NCBI RefSeq assembly: GCF_003063315.1
Contig: NZ_NERV01000002.1
Coordinates: 434,001-498,000, forward strand
Length of the DNA: 64,000 nucleotides
Reading direction: 5' to 3'
DNA from: Limnohabitans sp. T6-5
GTDB taxonomy: Bacteria; Pseudomonadota; Gammaproteobacteria; Burkholderiales; Burkholderiaceae_C
Part shown: positions 36,759-45,153 of the stretch, piece by piece
How the letters are laid out: each line of letters begins with the position of its first letter
Position numbering within the stretch: position 1 is the stretch's first letter
Notes under the pieces: model-generated
Seen by the model: the letters and a program-made list of their open reading frames with translations, nothing else
Databases searched by the model: none
What the model was told of the DNA's origin: nothing
Program-made: the position numbers and the translations under genes

Positions 36759-37685
36759 ATGGCGATTCAATGGTTCCCCGGACACATGCACCTCACGCGC
36801 AAAGCGATCGGGGAACGCATCAAAGAAATTGACGTCGTCATCGAAATGCTCGACGCCCGCTTGCCTGGCTCCAGCGCCAACCCCATGCTGGCCGAGCTGA
36901 TCAAGGGCAAACCTGCCCTCAAAATCCTGAGCAAACAAGACCTGGCCGACCCGGCACGCACCCAGCAGTGGCTGGCCCACTACAACGCCATGCCCGGCGT
37001 GAGCGCCCTGGGTCTGGACACCAGCATGACTTCGCCCGCCAAAGCGCTGATCGACGCTTGCAGGCAACTCGCACCCAATCGGGGCGGCATGGTCAAGCCC
37101 ATGCGCGTGCTCATTTGCGGCATCCCCAACGTGGGCAAGTCCACCCTCATCAACACCCTCAAAGGCAAACGTGCCGCCAAGACGGGCGACGAAGCGGGTG
37201 TGACCAAACAAGAGTTGCGCATTGCCCTGGCCGATGACTTCTACCTTTACGACACCCCCGGCGTGCTGTGGCCGCGCATCATCGTTGAGCAAAGTGGCTA
37301 CAACCTGGCCGCCAGCGGTGCGATTGGCGTGAACGCGTTTGACGAAGAAGTCGTGGCGCTGGAACTGCTGAACTACCTGATCCCCAACTATCCGCAGGCA
37401 CTGACGGACCGCTACAAGATCGCCGACGTGGCCAGCCACACCGACGAAACCTTGCTCGAAGCCATTGGCCGCCAGCGCGGCGCTGTGCAAAGCGGCGGAC
37501 GCGTCAACACCACCAAAGCCGCACACCTGGTGATTCACGACTTCCGTGCAGCCGCTATGGGCCGCCTCACGCTGGAAACCCCACAAGAATTTGCGAAATG
37601 GCTGGCCGAAGGCAAAAAGGCGGATGCAGAGCGGGCCGTGCGCAAAGAGGCCACCGACAAAGCCAAGAAGCCACAACGCAAGTGA
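36759..37685 (+). CDS. ylqF: Ribosome biogenesis GTPase YlqF/RbgA
   Basis: A 308-residue circularly permuted GTPase involved in late 50S subunit assembly. The order of G motifs is rotated: G4 (LSKQDLAD) comes before G1 ([12 protein letters not shown]), which is followed by G2 (GVTK) and G3 (DTPGVLWP). The opening IQWFPGHMHLTRKAI is the family signature. The ATG at 36759 fits this; an upstream in-frame start at 36624 adds 45 unrelated residues. A basic tail with KKADAERAVRKEATDKAKK ends the protein. A terminator follows. Confidence 0.93.
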   Translation: MAIQWFPGHMHLTRKAIGERIKEIDVVIEMLDARLPGSSANPMLAELIKGKPALKILSKQDLADPARTQQWLAHYNAMPGVSALGLDTSMTSPAKALIDACRQLAPNRGGMVKPMRVLICGIPNVGKSTLINTLKGKRAAKTGDEAGVTKQELRIALADDFYLYDTPGVLWPRIIVEQSGYNLAASGAIGVNAFDEEVVALELLNYLIPNYPQALTDRYKIADVASHTDETLLEAIGRQRGAVQSGGRVNTTKAAHLVIHDFRAAAMGRLTLETPQEFAKWLAEGKKADAERAVRKEATDKAKKPQRK

Positions 37686-37724
37686 AAGGCTGCTAGAGCG
37701 GTCGCTTGGGTGCGCCACCAGCCT

Positions 37725-37752
37725 CAAGCGTGACACGGCCGCTTGTTTTTTT
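37725..37752 (+). terminator. Rho-independent terminator after ylqF
   Basis: The stem CAAGCG - 9-base loop - CGCTTG is followed by seven T residues, 40 bp after the ylqF stop and before the Bug receptor gene. Confidence 0.75.
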
Positions 37753-37797
37753 CATCTAGGATGCGCCGAGGCAGATGCACTGCCAAGGAGACGGCCC

Positions 37798-38706
37798 TTG
37801 AAAACTTCAATCCCGTGGTGGATCGCGGCATTGGCACTGGTCAGCGGTACTGCGCAAGCAGCCTACCCTGACAAATCCATCAAGATCGTGGTGGCCTTCC
37901 CACCGGGCAGCTCCACCGACATCGTGGCCCGCGCCTTGGGCCAGCCCTTGTCCGAGGCCATGTGCCAGCCTGTGGTGATCGAAAACCGCCCCGGCGCAGG
38001 CGGCAACATCGGCACGCAGGCCGTGGCACGCTCAGCCCCTGACGGCTACACCTTCCTCATGCACAGCGTGGCCTACTCGGTCAATCCTTCGCTCTACAGC
38101 AAGGCCGGTTACGACGTCGGCAAAGAACTCACCGGTGTGGCCATGGCCGCCGTTTCGCCCAACATCATCTATGTGCTCCCCTCAGTCAAGGCCAACAGCC
38201 TCAAGGAACTGCTGGCGCTGGCCCCCACCGTAAAGCTCAGCTACGCCTCCTCGGGCAACGGCACCACCACCCACCTGGGGGCCGAATTGCTGTTCCGCAA
38301 CCTGGCCAAAGTGGACATCCTGCACGTCCCTCACGCACCGGCCTCGGCGGCCAACGCCGTGGTCAGCGGCCAGGTGCCCGTGGGTTCCACCTCCATTCCG
38401 CCCGTGGTTCAACTGGCCAAAGCGGGCAAAGTGAGGCCCTTGGCCGTGACCAGCAGCAAGCGCAGCAGCGCCCTGCCCGATGTGCCCACCGTGGCCGAAT
38501 TGGGCTACCCGGGCTTTGAGGCCAACACCTGGTTCGCCATGCTGGCTCCCACAGGCACACCGCGTGAAGTGCTTGACCGCGTCAACACCGAAATCAACAA
38601 GATCCTGCAAAACAAGGCCCTGAACGAAGGCTTTGCCGCGCAGTCGCTGGAGACCGTGCGCATGGACCGCCCCACGCTCGACGCCTACCTGAGCGCCGAG
38701 GCCTAA
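37798..38706 (+). CDS. Bug (TctC)-family periplasmic solute-binding protein, C-terminally truncated
   Basis: A 302-residue exported receptor of the tripartite tricarboxylate type, the group that is greatly expanded in Burkholderiales. The start is TTG at 37798, with AAGGAG seven bases before. A signal peptide (ISPWWIAALALVSGTAQA-like, residues 1-21) precedes AYPDKSIKIVVAFPPGSSTDIVAR, RPGAGGNIGTQAVARSAPDGYTF and the later ALPDVPTVAELGYPGFE block. A TAA ends the frame at 38706, but the same frame continues with KWGHVVQQTGAKVD and a TGA, which is the usual Bug C-terminus. Ligand unknown; the downstream genes suggest an aromatic acid or its breakdown product. Confidence 0.85.
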   Translation: MKTSIPWWIAALALVSGTAQAAYPDKSIKIVVAFPPGSSTDIVARALGQPLSEAMCQPVVIENRPGAGGNIGTQAVARSAPDGYTFLMHSVAYSVNPSLYSKAGYDVGKELTGVAMAAVSPNIIYVLPSVKANSLKELLALAPTVKLSYASSGNGTTTHLGAELLFRNLAKVDILHVPHAPASAANAVVSGQVPVGSTSIPPVVQLAKAGKVRPLAVTSSKRSSALPDVPTVAELGYPGFEANTWFAMLAPTGTPREVLDRVNTEINKILQNKALNEGFAAQSLETVRMDRPTLDAYLSAEA

Positions 38707-38751
38707 AAGTGGGGCCATGTCGTGCAGCAAACCGGCGCCAAAGTGGACTGA
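38707..38751 (+). other. Orphaned C-terminal codons of the Bug receptor
   Basis: Directly after the TAA at 38704-38706 the same frame encodes KWGHVVQQTGAKVD and then TGA at 38749-38751. This matches the conserved end of Bug proteins (a KWG-x-V-V...G-x-K-x-D pattern), so the TAA is a nonsense change of a once longer gene or a sequencing error. Confidence 0.75.
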
Positions 38752-38786
38752 TCCCAAACCCCACCACCATCCCAAAGAAAGCCACC

Positions 38787-39656
38787 ATGAGACTCATCAG
38801 CTACACCCACGACAAAGCGACACGCTACGGCGTCTTGCTAGGCCAAGGCGTGGTCGACATGCGCCAGTGCATGGACAACGCGCCCGCCAGCATCAACGAC
38901 TTTTTTGCGCAAGCCAGTGGCAACGCGACGCTCATGGCCAGCATCGCCCAACGCGCGGCCAGCGCCACCGCCACGCCGCTGGCACAGGTCAGCCTGCTGC
39001 CCTGCGTGCCGCGCCCCAGCAAGATCATCTGCCTGGGTGTGAACTACCACGACCACGCGGCCGAAGGCGGCAACAAGGTGGCGGACTACCCCACCATCTT
39101 TTTCCGTGGCCCGTCATCTTTGCAGGCCCACGGCGGCACCATCCCAATCCCGCCCATCTCCACATCACTCGACTACGAGGCCGAGCTGGCCTTGGTGATC
39201 GGCAAGACCACTCGCAACGTGAGCGAGGACCAGGCACTGGACTCGGTGTTTGCCTATGCCTGTTTCAACGACGCCACCTTCCGCGACTACCAGCGCAAAA
39301 CCACCCAATGGACCGTGGGCAAGAACTTTGACCAAACCGGCGGCTTTGGCCCCTGCTTGGTGACCGCCGATGAACTGCCCCCGGGATGCGTGGGTCTGCA
39401 CATCGAGTCGCGCCTGAACGGCCAGGTCATGCAAAGCGCCTCCACCACCGACATGGTGTTCCATGTGGCTCCGACGATCGCCATGATGTCGGCCTGCATG
39501 ACGCTCGAGCCCGGCGACGTGATCGTCATGGGCACCCCAGCCGGTGTCGGCTACGCCCGCAAGCCCCCCGTGTGGATGCAGCCAGGCGACACGATTGAGA
39601 TCGACATCGAAGGCATCGGCATTTTGAGCAACCCAGTCGGACTGCTGTCCGCCTGA
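38787..39656 (+). CDS. Fumarylacetoacetate hydrolase (FAH)-family protein
   Basis: A 289-residue metal-dependent hydrolase/isomerase/decarboxylase of the FAH superfamily. SKIICLGVNYHDHAAEGG, FFRGPSSL, the metal-ligand region DYEAELALVIGKTTRNVS (Glu residues), KNFDQTGGFGPCLV and DVIVMGTPAGVGYARKPP are all in place. In ring-cleavage pathways such enzymes process the linear or isomerised product. The ATG at 38787 gives the usual N-terminus MRLISYTHDKATRYGVL. It lies between the Bug receptor and the intradiol dioxygenase, all on the plus strand. Confidence 0.9.
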   Translation: MRLISYTHDKATRYGVLLGQGVVDMRQCMDNAPASINDFFAQASGNATLMASIAQRAASATATPLAQVSLLPCVPRPSKIICLGVNYHDHAAEGGNKVADYPTIFFRGPSSLQAHGGTIPIPPISTSLDYEAELALVIGKTTRNVSEDQALDSVFAYACFNDATFRDYQRKTTQWTVGKNFDQTGGFGPCLVTADELPPGCVGLHIESRLNGQVMQSASTTDMVFHVAPTIAMMSACMTLEPGDVIVMGTPAGVGYARKPPVWMQPGDTIEIDIEGIGILSNPVGLLSA

Positions 39657-39668
39657 ACCCGTCCTGCC

Positions 39669-40526
39669 ATGAAAAACATCACCCGAGACAACCTGACGGA
39701 CACGGTCAAAAGCAGTTTTGCCCAGATCGACGATGAACGCCAGCGCCACCTGGTCAACCGCCTGGTGCATCACCTGCACGCTTTTGCCACCGAAACCGGC
39801 CTGAGCCACGACGAATGGCGCGAAGGCATCGCCTTTTTGCACCGCATGGCCGAGATCAGCAGCCCCTCGCGCAGCGAGTTCACCCTGCTGTCTGACGTGC
39901 TGGGCTTGTCATCTCTGGTGGACCTGCTGGCCGCCCGGCCCGGCGCCACCGAGGGCAGCGTGCTCGGGCCTTTTCATACCCGGGGCTCGCCTTGGGTGGA
40001 CAACGGCAGCAACTTGATCCGTGACAACGCGGGCGAGCCTGTGCTGATTCAAGGGCGTGTGACCGACATCGATGGCCAACCCCTGGCCAACGCCACGATC
40101 GACTTCTGGCAAAACGCCGACAACGGCATGTACTGGCAAATCGACGACAGCCAGCCCCAAGACAATCTGCGCTGCCAGATCAAAGTGCAAGCCGATGGTT
40201 GCTTTGAACTGGCCACCATCCGCCCCCGCCCTTACCTGGTGCCCACCGACGGCCCGGTGGGCGAGTTGCTGCGCGTGTCGCGCCGAGACGCCTGGCGGCC
40301 GGCGCATTTCCACATCATTGTCGAAGCGCCCGGCCACCGCAGCCTGATCACCGAAGTCTTTGACGAAGCCGATCCTTGGGTGGACAAAGACGCCGTCTTT
40401 GGCGTGCGCGCCTCGCTGGTTCGCCCATTCACACCCGCGTCCGACGCGGCCACGGCCCAGCGCATGGGCCTGCCCGCCAACTACCTGAGCGTGGACCTGC
40501 CGATCCGGCTGGCACGCGAAGATTGA
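39669..40526 (+). CDS. Intradiol ring-cleavage dioxygenase (hydroxyquinol/catechol 1,2-dioxygenase type)
   Basis: A 285-residue non-heme Fe(III) dioxygenase. The four iron ligands are visible as Tyr155 (DNGMYWQ), Tyr189 (RPRPYLVP), His213 and His215 (RPAHFHIIV). An N-terminal helical dimerisation domain (about residues 1-100) precedes the beta-sandwich core, as in catechol and hydroxyquinol dioxygenases. The spacing and the SEFTLLSDVLGLSSLVD segment favour the hydroxyquinol branch. It opens an aromatic diol or triol to a muconate or maleylacetate. It lies 12 bp after the FAH gene. Confidence 0.9.
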   Translation: MKNITRDNLTDTVKSSFAQIDDERQRHLVNRLVHHLHAFATETGLSHDEWREGIAFLHRMAEISSPSRSEFTLLSDVLGLSSLVDLLAARPGATEGSVLGPFHTRGSPWVDNGSNLIRDNAGEPVLIQGRVTDIDGQPLANATIDFWQNADNGMYWQIDDSQPQDNLRCQIKVQADGCFELATIRPRPYLVPTDGPVGELLRVSRRDAWRPAHFHIIVEAPGHRSLITEVFDEADPWVDKDAVFGVRASLVRPFTPASDAATAQRMGLPANYLSVDLPIRLARED

Positions 40527-40557
40527 CGATACCCAGCCACCAGAAAGCACCTCATCC

Positions 40558-42231
40558 ATGACGAACAAATGCACGGTCCAAGTGCTCATTGCTGGCGGTG
40601 GCCCCTGCGGACTCATGCTGGCCAATGAGCTGGGGCGACGCAACATCTCGTGCCTGCTGGTGGACGCCAAACCCGGCACAGCCTTCAATCCGCAGGCCAA
40701 TGCAACCCAGGCACGGACCATGGAGCATTTCAGGCGTCTGGGCTTTGCACACGAAATTCGGAGCATGGGCCTGCCACCGGACCACCCCACCGACATCACC
40801 TACCTCACCCGCTTTGCAGGCACCGAACTGGCCCGACTTCGCCTGCCCACAGCGGCGGCCGCGCCGCAAGCCATCAAGAACATGTCGGGCTCCTGGAGCG
40901 CGGCCGAGTTGCCGCATCGGGTCTCACAGAAATACGTCGAGGTTTGCCTGCACCGTCATGCGCAGCAGCAAGCCAGCATTGAAATGCGCTACGGCTGGCA
41001 ACTGCAGCAGTTCACCGACACGGGCGACGGCATCGAGGCCCTTGTGGCCTCGGTCAACGGTGGGCAAACGCTGAACGTGAAAGCCGACTACCTGGTCGGC
41101 GCTGACGGTGCACGCAGTAGGGTGCGGCACCAGCTGGGCATCGCCTGGGGCGGGGCCACCGGGTTCAAGCGCAAGTTCATGGGCGGCAAGATGCTGGCGG
41201 TCTACCTCAATGCCCCCGACTTTTATGCCCGCAACCCCAATGACCGCGCCTGGATGTACGTGGTGGTCAACCCCGAGTTGCGTGCATTCATCATGTCGGT
41301 GGACGGCGTGAGCGAGTTTGCCTTCCACATCCAGATGGCCGACGACGCCGCCACCGAAGCCCTGACCGAGGCCGATGCGCGTCGCTTGTTTGCGCAGGCC
41401 TTTGGGCAGCCCATCGACATCGAGATCTTGTCCATGGCCACCTGGATGGCCGGCCACGCCCTGGTGGCAGAGTCCTTTCAACAAGGCCGCGTGTTTTTGG
41501 GTGGTGATGCAGCGCACCTCTTCACCCCCACAGGCGGCTTGGGCTACAACACGGCGGTTGAAGACGCCGTCAACCTCAGCTGGAAGTTGGCCAGCGTGCT
41601 CAAGGGCGTGGCCCCTGCGAAGTTGCTGGACAGCTACCACCTCGAGCGCCATGCGCTGGCCGTGCGCAACACGGGCTATGCGCGGCAGTTTGCCGACTCC
41701 ATTGGCTTGTTCGACGCCGCGCCCGAACTCGAAGACGCCAGCCCGCCAGGCGAACAAGCCCGTACCGTGGCTTCGGATTACCTCAATGGCCATGTGCGCC
41801 GCGAGTTCAACATCCCCGGCGTGACCTTTGGCGGGCGCTACGACAGCAGCCCCATCGTCGTGGGCGACGGCACCACCGCGCCGCCCGATGCCGCCAACAG
41901 CTATACACCCTGCGCCACACCGGGTGGCCGACCACCCCACGCCTGGCTGCCAGACGGCCGCTCGCTGTTTGACACCTTCCACACCGAATGGACCTTGCTG
42001 GTGCTGGGCCCTGACCGTGCCGACACTTCCGCATTTGAAAGCGTTGCCGCGTCCATGGGCCTGGATTTGAAAGTGGTGCACCAGCCCAGCAGTGAGATAT
42101 TGGCACTCTACGAAGCGCCCATGGTCTTGATCCGCCCGGACCAAATCGTGGCCTGGCGCGGGCACCACACTGAAGCAGCCCAGGCCGTGTTGGCGCAAGT
42201 GCTCGGAGCAGGCGCTACAGTGCGTGCCTGA
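40558..42231 (+). CDS. FAD-dependent aromatic-ring monooxygenase
   Basis: A 557-residue class A flavoprotein hydroxylase. The dinucleotide motif VLIAGGGPCGLMLANELGRR is at the N-terminus (quoted in full it is twenty residues), the DG motif is YLVGADGARSRVRHQLG, and the FAD-ribose motif is GRVFLGGDAAHLFTPTGG. The C-terminal thioredoxin-like tail (from about residue 430) resembles phenol and 2,4-dichlorophenol hydroxylases and MhpA. It could hydroxylate a phenol or resorcinol to the diol or triol that the preceding dioxygenase cleaves. Last gene of the catabolic cluster. Confidence 0.88.
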   Translation: MTNKCTVQVLIAGGGPCGLMLANELGRRNISCLLVDAKPGTAFNPQANATQARTMEHFRRLGFAHEIRSMGLPPDHPTDITYLTRFAGTELARLRLPTAAAAPQAIKNMSGSWSAAELPHRVSQKYVEVCLHRHAQQQASIEMRYGWQLQQFTDTGDGIEALVASVNGGQTLNVKADYLVGADGARSRVRHQLGIAWGGATGFKRKFMGGKMLAVYLNAPDFYARNPNDRAWMYVVVNPELRAFIMSVDGVSEFAFHIQMADDAATEALTEADARRLFAQAFGQPIDIEILSMATWMAGHALVAESFQQGRVFLGGDAAHLFTPTGGLGYNTAVEDAVNLSWKLASVLKGVAPAKLLDSYHLERHALAVRNTGYARQFADSIGLFDAAPELEDASPPGEQARTVASDYLNGHVRREFNIPGVTFGGRYDSSPIVVGDGTTAPPDAANSYTPCATPGGRPPHAWLPDGRSLFDTFHTEWTLLVLGPDRADTSAFESVAASMGLDLKVVHQPSSEILALYEAPMVLIRPDQIVAWRGHHTEAAQAVLAQVLGAGATVRA

Positions 42232-42249
42232 CACCACGAATGCCTCCAC

Positions 42250-42843
42250 ATGAACGCACGCTTGCCCACGCCCGACAAAGACGCCATCGCCCTCCTCCCG
42301 CCATTTGAACGTTTGGGGCTGGACCGCATCACCTTGGTGTGCACGGGCGCACAGGCCAGCCATGCCTACGACCAACTGACCCAGGCACGGGCTTGGGGTT
42401 TTGACACCGAGTCCAAGCCCACCTTCAAGGTGGGCGAAGCGTCTGACGGGCCACACATCCTGCAGCTGTCTACAGCCGAGCGGGCTTGGGTTTTTCAGCT
42501 GCACGACCCCGATTGCCGAGCTGTGGCTGCACAGTTGCTGGCCTTGGGCGGCATTGCCAAAGCCGGGTTTGGTCTGGGCGATGACCGAAAACGCATCATC
42601 CACAAACTGGGCATCGAGCCCCAAGGCATCCTGGAGCTCAACACCGTCTTCCACCAACGCGGCTACCGCAAAGACATGGGCGTCAAAGGCGCAGTGGCGG
42701 TGCTGTTCAACCAGCGCTTCATCAAATCCAAAAAAGCCGCCACCAGCAACTGGGCCAATGCCCGCTTGAGCGAAGCGCAACTGATTTATGCGGCCAACGA
42801 TGCCTATGCGGCGATTCGGGTCTGGCAGGCGCTGGGGCTTTGA
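42250..42843 (+). CDS. DEDD-type 3'-5' exonuclease (RNase D-like)
   Basis: A 197-residue single-domain exonuclease. The three Exo motifs are visible: ARAWGFDTESKPTF (Asp and Glu), AGFGLGDDRKRI (Asp), and LIYAANDAYAAIRVW with the YxxxD of the DEDDy subtype. No HRDC domain follows, so it is shorter than true RNase D and resembles the stand-alone 3'-5' exonuclease domain proteins. The substrate, RNA or DNA, cannot be read from the sequence. It lies 18 bp after the monooxygenase gene, which may be chance. Confidence 0.85.
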   Translation: MNARLPTPDKDAIALLPPFERLGLDRITLVCTGAQASHAYDQLTQARAWGFDTESKPTFKVGEASDGPHILQLSTAERAWVFQLHDPDCRAVAAQLLALGGIAKAGFGLGDDRKRIIHKLGIEPQGILELNTVFHQRGYRKDMGVKGAVAVLFNQRFIKSKKAATSNWANARLSEAQLIYAANDAYAAIRVWQALGL

Positions 42844-42901
42844 ACACGGCTTGAATCCTTGGGCTGTGCGGTAAAGGCGCCGTGTCTTCTCCTCAACCGT
42901 C

Positions 42902-43996
42902 TCAGGGCGTCAAGCCCAAAAACCCCGCAATGCGCTGCAACTCTTCGTCCAGCGCCGATGCAAACGCCTTTTCTTGGGGCGCTGACGCCACATAACCCAC
43001 ATCGGGCGTCAACACACCGTCTTTGACACTCAGGTTGGCCCAGCCGATCACCTGATCGCGCCACAGCAAAGGCAAGGCATAGTGCCCGCGCACGCGTTGA
43101 GCGGCCGGGGTGTAGGCCTCAAAACGGTAGGGCCAGCCCCACAGCAGTTCAAAGCGCCGACGGTCCCACACCACCGGGTCAAAAGGTGCCAACAAGCGCA
43201 CCTGCTCGTCCACCGTATGGCGGCGCGACGCCGGGTTTTCGCCGTCTGGCCAATACCAGGTCACGCCATCCACCTCCGCGCTGGGCAGTCTTGAGCGCGC
43301 ACGCAGCAACACAGCCTGACGCAGCCCGCGCCACTGCGGCACACCGCCCCCCAACAGCAAACCCACCAACTGCCCCAGACTGGCGGCAGGCAGGGGCGCG
43401 TATTTGGCAACGATCACATCCACCAGCGCGTCCATCGCCGCCTCGTCACTCAACACGCGGGGCTGCGGCTCACGCACCGCGTAAAGGCGCTGCCCCGCTT
43501 CGCGCCGCGCCACCCGCAACAGGCCCCGGTGATGCATGCCGTCGAGTAACTGCGTGCTGGCCCGGCTGTTGCCCCCAAACCAGTTGGTGACTGTGCCGTG
43601 GTCAAAGTGCGCATCCACCTCGGCTGGCCGCACCACGCCCCGCTCGTGCACAAACGCCAGCACCTCGGCGGCCTGCTTCATGCGGATGGCAGACCAGACG
43701 ATGCGGGGTGTGCGCGGGTGCATCAGGTGGTGCACATCGGGGCTGACAAAGCCGTAGTTGACGAAGAAGTCCTCCTCCACATCCAGGCTGGCGTAGCGCA
43801 CCTCCAGATCGCCCGCCCGATACCCGGCCACGCGGTGGCGAAGCGTCAAATCCTGCGCCCGCGCAGGCGCACGCAAAGGATCGGCCTGCACAAAGCCCAG
43901 CCGCTGCAAAGCCTTGGGCAGCGTCGTGGGCCCAAAAAGACTGCGGGCCACGGCATGGCGGCGCAGTTGGTTCAGGTGGATTAAAGGTGCAGGCAT
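42902..43996 (-). CDS. ycaQ: YcaQ-type winged-helix DNA glycosylase (crosslink repair)
   Basis: A 364-residue protein of the HTH_42 (DUF1006) family; E. coli YcaQ unhooks interstrand DNA crosslinks. LGFVQADPLRAPARAQDLTLRHRV carries the family segment with the catalytic QxD core (residues near 31-33), followed by YASLDVEEDFFVNYGFV and, near the C-terminus, LLAPFDPVVWDRRRFELLWGW and GHYALPLLWRDQVIGWANL. The ATG at 43996 is preferred over a TTG seven codons upstream. The neighbours do not suggest a pathway. Confidence 0.85.
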   Translation of the reverse strand: MPAPLIHLNQLRRHAVARSLFGPTTLPKALQRLGFVQADPLRAPARAQDLTLRHRVAGYRAGDLEVRYASLDVEEDFFVNYGFVSPDVHHLMHPRTPRIVWSAIRMKQAAEVLAFVHERGVVRPAEVDAHFDHGTVTNWFGGNSRASTQLLDGMHHRGLLRVARREAGQRLYAVREPQPRVLSDEAAMDALVDVIVAKYAPLPAASLGQLVGLLLGGGVPQWRGLRQAVLLRARSRLPSAEVDGVTWYWPDGENPASRRHTVDEQVRLLAPFDPVVWDRRRFELLWGWPYRFEAYTPAAQRVRGHYALPLLWRDQVIGWANLSVKDGVLTPDVGYVASAPQEKAFASALDEELQRIAGFLGLTP

Positions 43997-44070
43997 AAGG
44001 GGGATGATGCAGCACAAACCAGCAGGGCAACACTCTGATGGCCTCTGATTTTTCGTGGATAGTGATGCTG

Positions 44071-44094
44071 GCTTACGGGCTTACGGGCTGACGG
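44071..44094. repeat. Triple 8-bp tandem repeat
   Basis: Three head-to-tail copies of GCTTACGG (the third GCTGACGG) in the region between the divergent ycaQ and the gene at 44209. The rest of 43997-44208 holds a TAAAAT hexamer at 44159-44164, a possible -10 box for the plus-strand gene. Confidence 0.6.
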
Positions 44095-44208
44095 CACATG
44101 CGGGCAACGGCCATGCGCACTGCCCTGCGCCCAGCCCTGATCTACGAGCCCAAAGCCCTAAAATTGCCGCCAATTCAAAGCTCGCTGTCCAAGCCCTCCC
44201 TCCAGCAA

Positions 44209-45117
44209 ATGTCCTCCATGTCCAACCCCACGGGCCACAGCGCCGCAACCACCCCTGAAACCAGCCACACAGTGCTGAACTTTGCCAACGCCTTGTGGCG
44301 CGTGCGCAGGCCCAAGCCCTTTGTGTTGGTGATCGAAGGCGAAGTGGGCCAAGAAAGCACAGCGCCCAGCGACTACCTGCACGACCAACTGCTCTTGCCC
44401 GAATGGCGCGAGGCCTTTTACCAACTGGTCGATGCCACCGGCCTGGTGGTCTGCCTGAATGTGCACACAGCACACCCCACCTACCGCGACGTGCGCGGGC
44501 GCTCCAGCAAAGGGCGACTGAGCCAAGGCGAGTACTACCACCACGACGGCTGCACAGGCCCCGTCAAGCCACGCTTTGTCGAGATTCGCTGCCCCATCCA
44601 GCCGCAAACACGCGGCGTGGCCACCGCCGTAGCACCGCACCACGATGTGGTCAAAGCCATGGTGCAAGTGCTGCCCGCCGAGCTGGCCGCCACGTCGGCG
44701 CTGGCTGGGCAAGACATGCGCCTAGAAACCATCAACATGATGGACTATGCCGCGCTGGACCACTTGCAAGGCCTCATCACGCGCACCGTGCGCAAAAAGC
44801 TCAACGCCGAAGGCGCACGCAGCTACTTTCGCCAAGTGGATGCCGCCGCCAATGCCTACTTTGAACCTTGGGCCTTGGGTGAAAGCCGCTTCATCGCCAA
44901 CGCCAACAGCGGCATCACCATGCAACACCGCCGCGCCTACCAAGCCCCCCACACCGGCGGCGTGGCCAATGGCCATTTGGTCAAGCGCTGGACGAATGAA
45001 GAACTGCTGCTACCCGGCCAAGTGGTAGACCAAGCCTTGATTGCTGCGCTGTGCAGCGAAGAAGGTGATGAAGTGGATGGGGAGCGAGCTGAGGGGTGTT
45101 ACCTCGGGGCGCATTGA
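44209..45117 (+). CDS. Unknown protein, possible Fe(II)/2-oxoglutarate oxygenase
   Basis: A protein of about 302 residues with no signal peptide. GEYYHHDGCTGPVKPRFVEIRCP contains an HHD stretch that could supply the H-x-D-type metal ligands (only a part is a motif: YYHHDGCTGP), and NSGITMQHRRAYQAPHTGG a distal His with a following Arg, the order seen in Fe(II)/2OG oxygenases. I cannot assign the family with certainty. The start at 44209 is chosen because a TAAAAT box lies 45 bp upstream and earlier ATG codons read through low-quality sequence. Its last twelve codons coincide with the left copy of the repeat that flanks the defence island. Confidence 0.6.
   Translation: MSSMSNPTGHSAATTPETSHTVLNFANALWRVRRPKPFVLVIEGEVGQESTAPSDYLHDQLLLPEWREAFYQLVDATGLVVCLNVHTAHPTYRDVRGRSSKGRLSQGEYYHHDGCTGPVKPRFVEIRCPIQPQTRGVATAVAPHHDVVKAMVQVLPAELAATSALAGQDMRLETINMMDYAALDHLQGLITRTVRKKLNAEGARSYFRQVDAAANAYFEPWALGESRFIANANSGITMQHRRAYQAPHTGGVANGHLVKRWTNEELLLPGQVVDQALIAALCSEEGDEVDGERAEGCYLGAH
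45081..45117. repeat. Left copy of the imperfect direct repeat flanking the defence island
   Basis: The 37-40 bp from 45081 match 60301-60340 at 31 of 40 positions, with the best block GGTGTTACCTCGGGGCGCAT versus GTTGTTAGCTCGAGGCGCAT followed by TGA in both. Here it is the coding 3' end of the preceding gene (ending ...EGCYLGAH). The DUF2130 gene ends 37 bp further on. Confidence 0.65.
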
Positions 45118-45153
45118 GCACTGAGCGCAAATTCCAGCGCCCGCTACGCCGTC

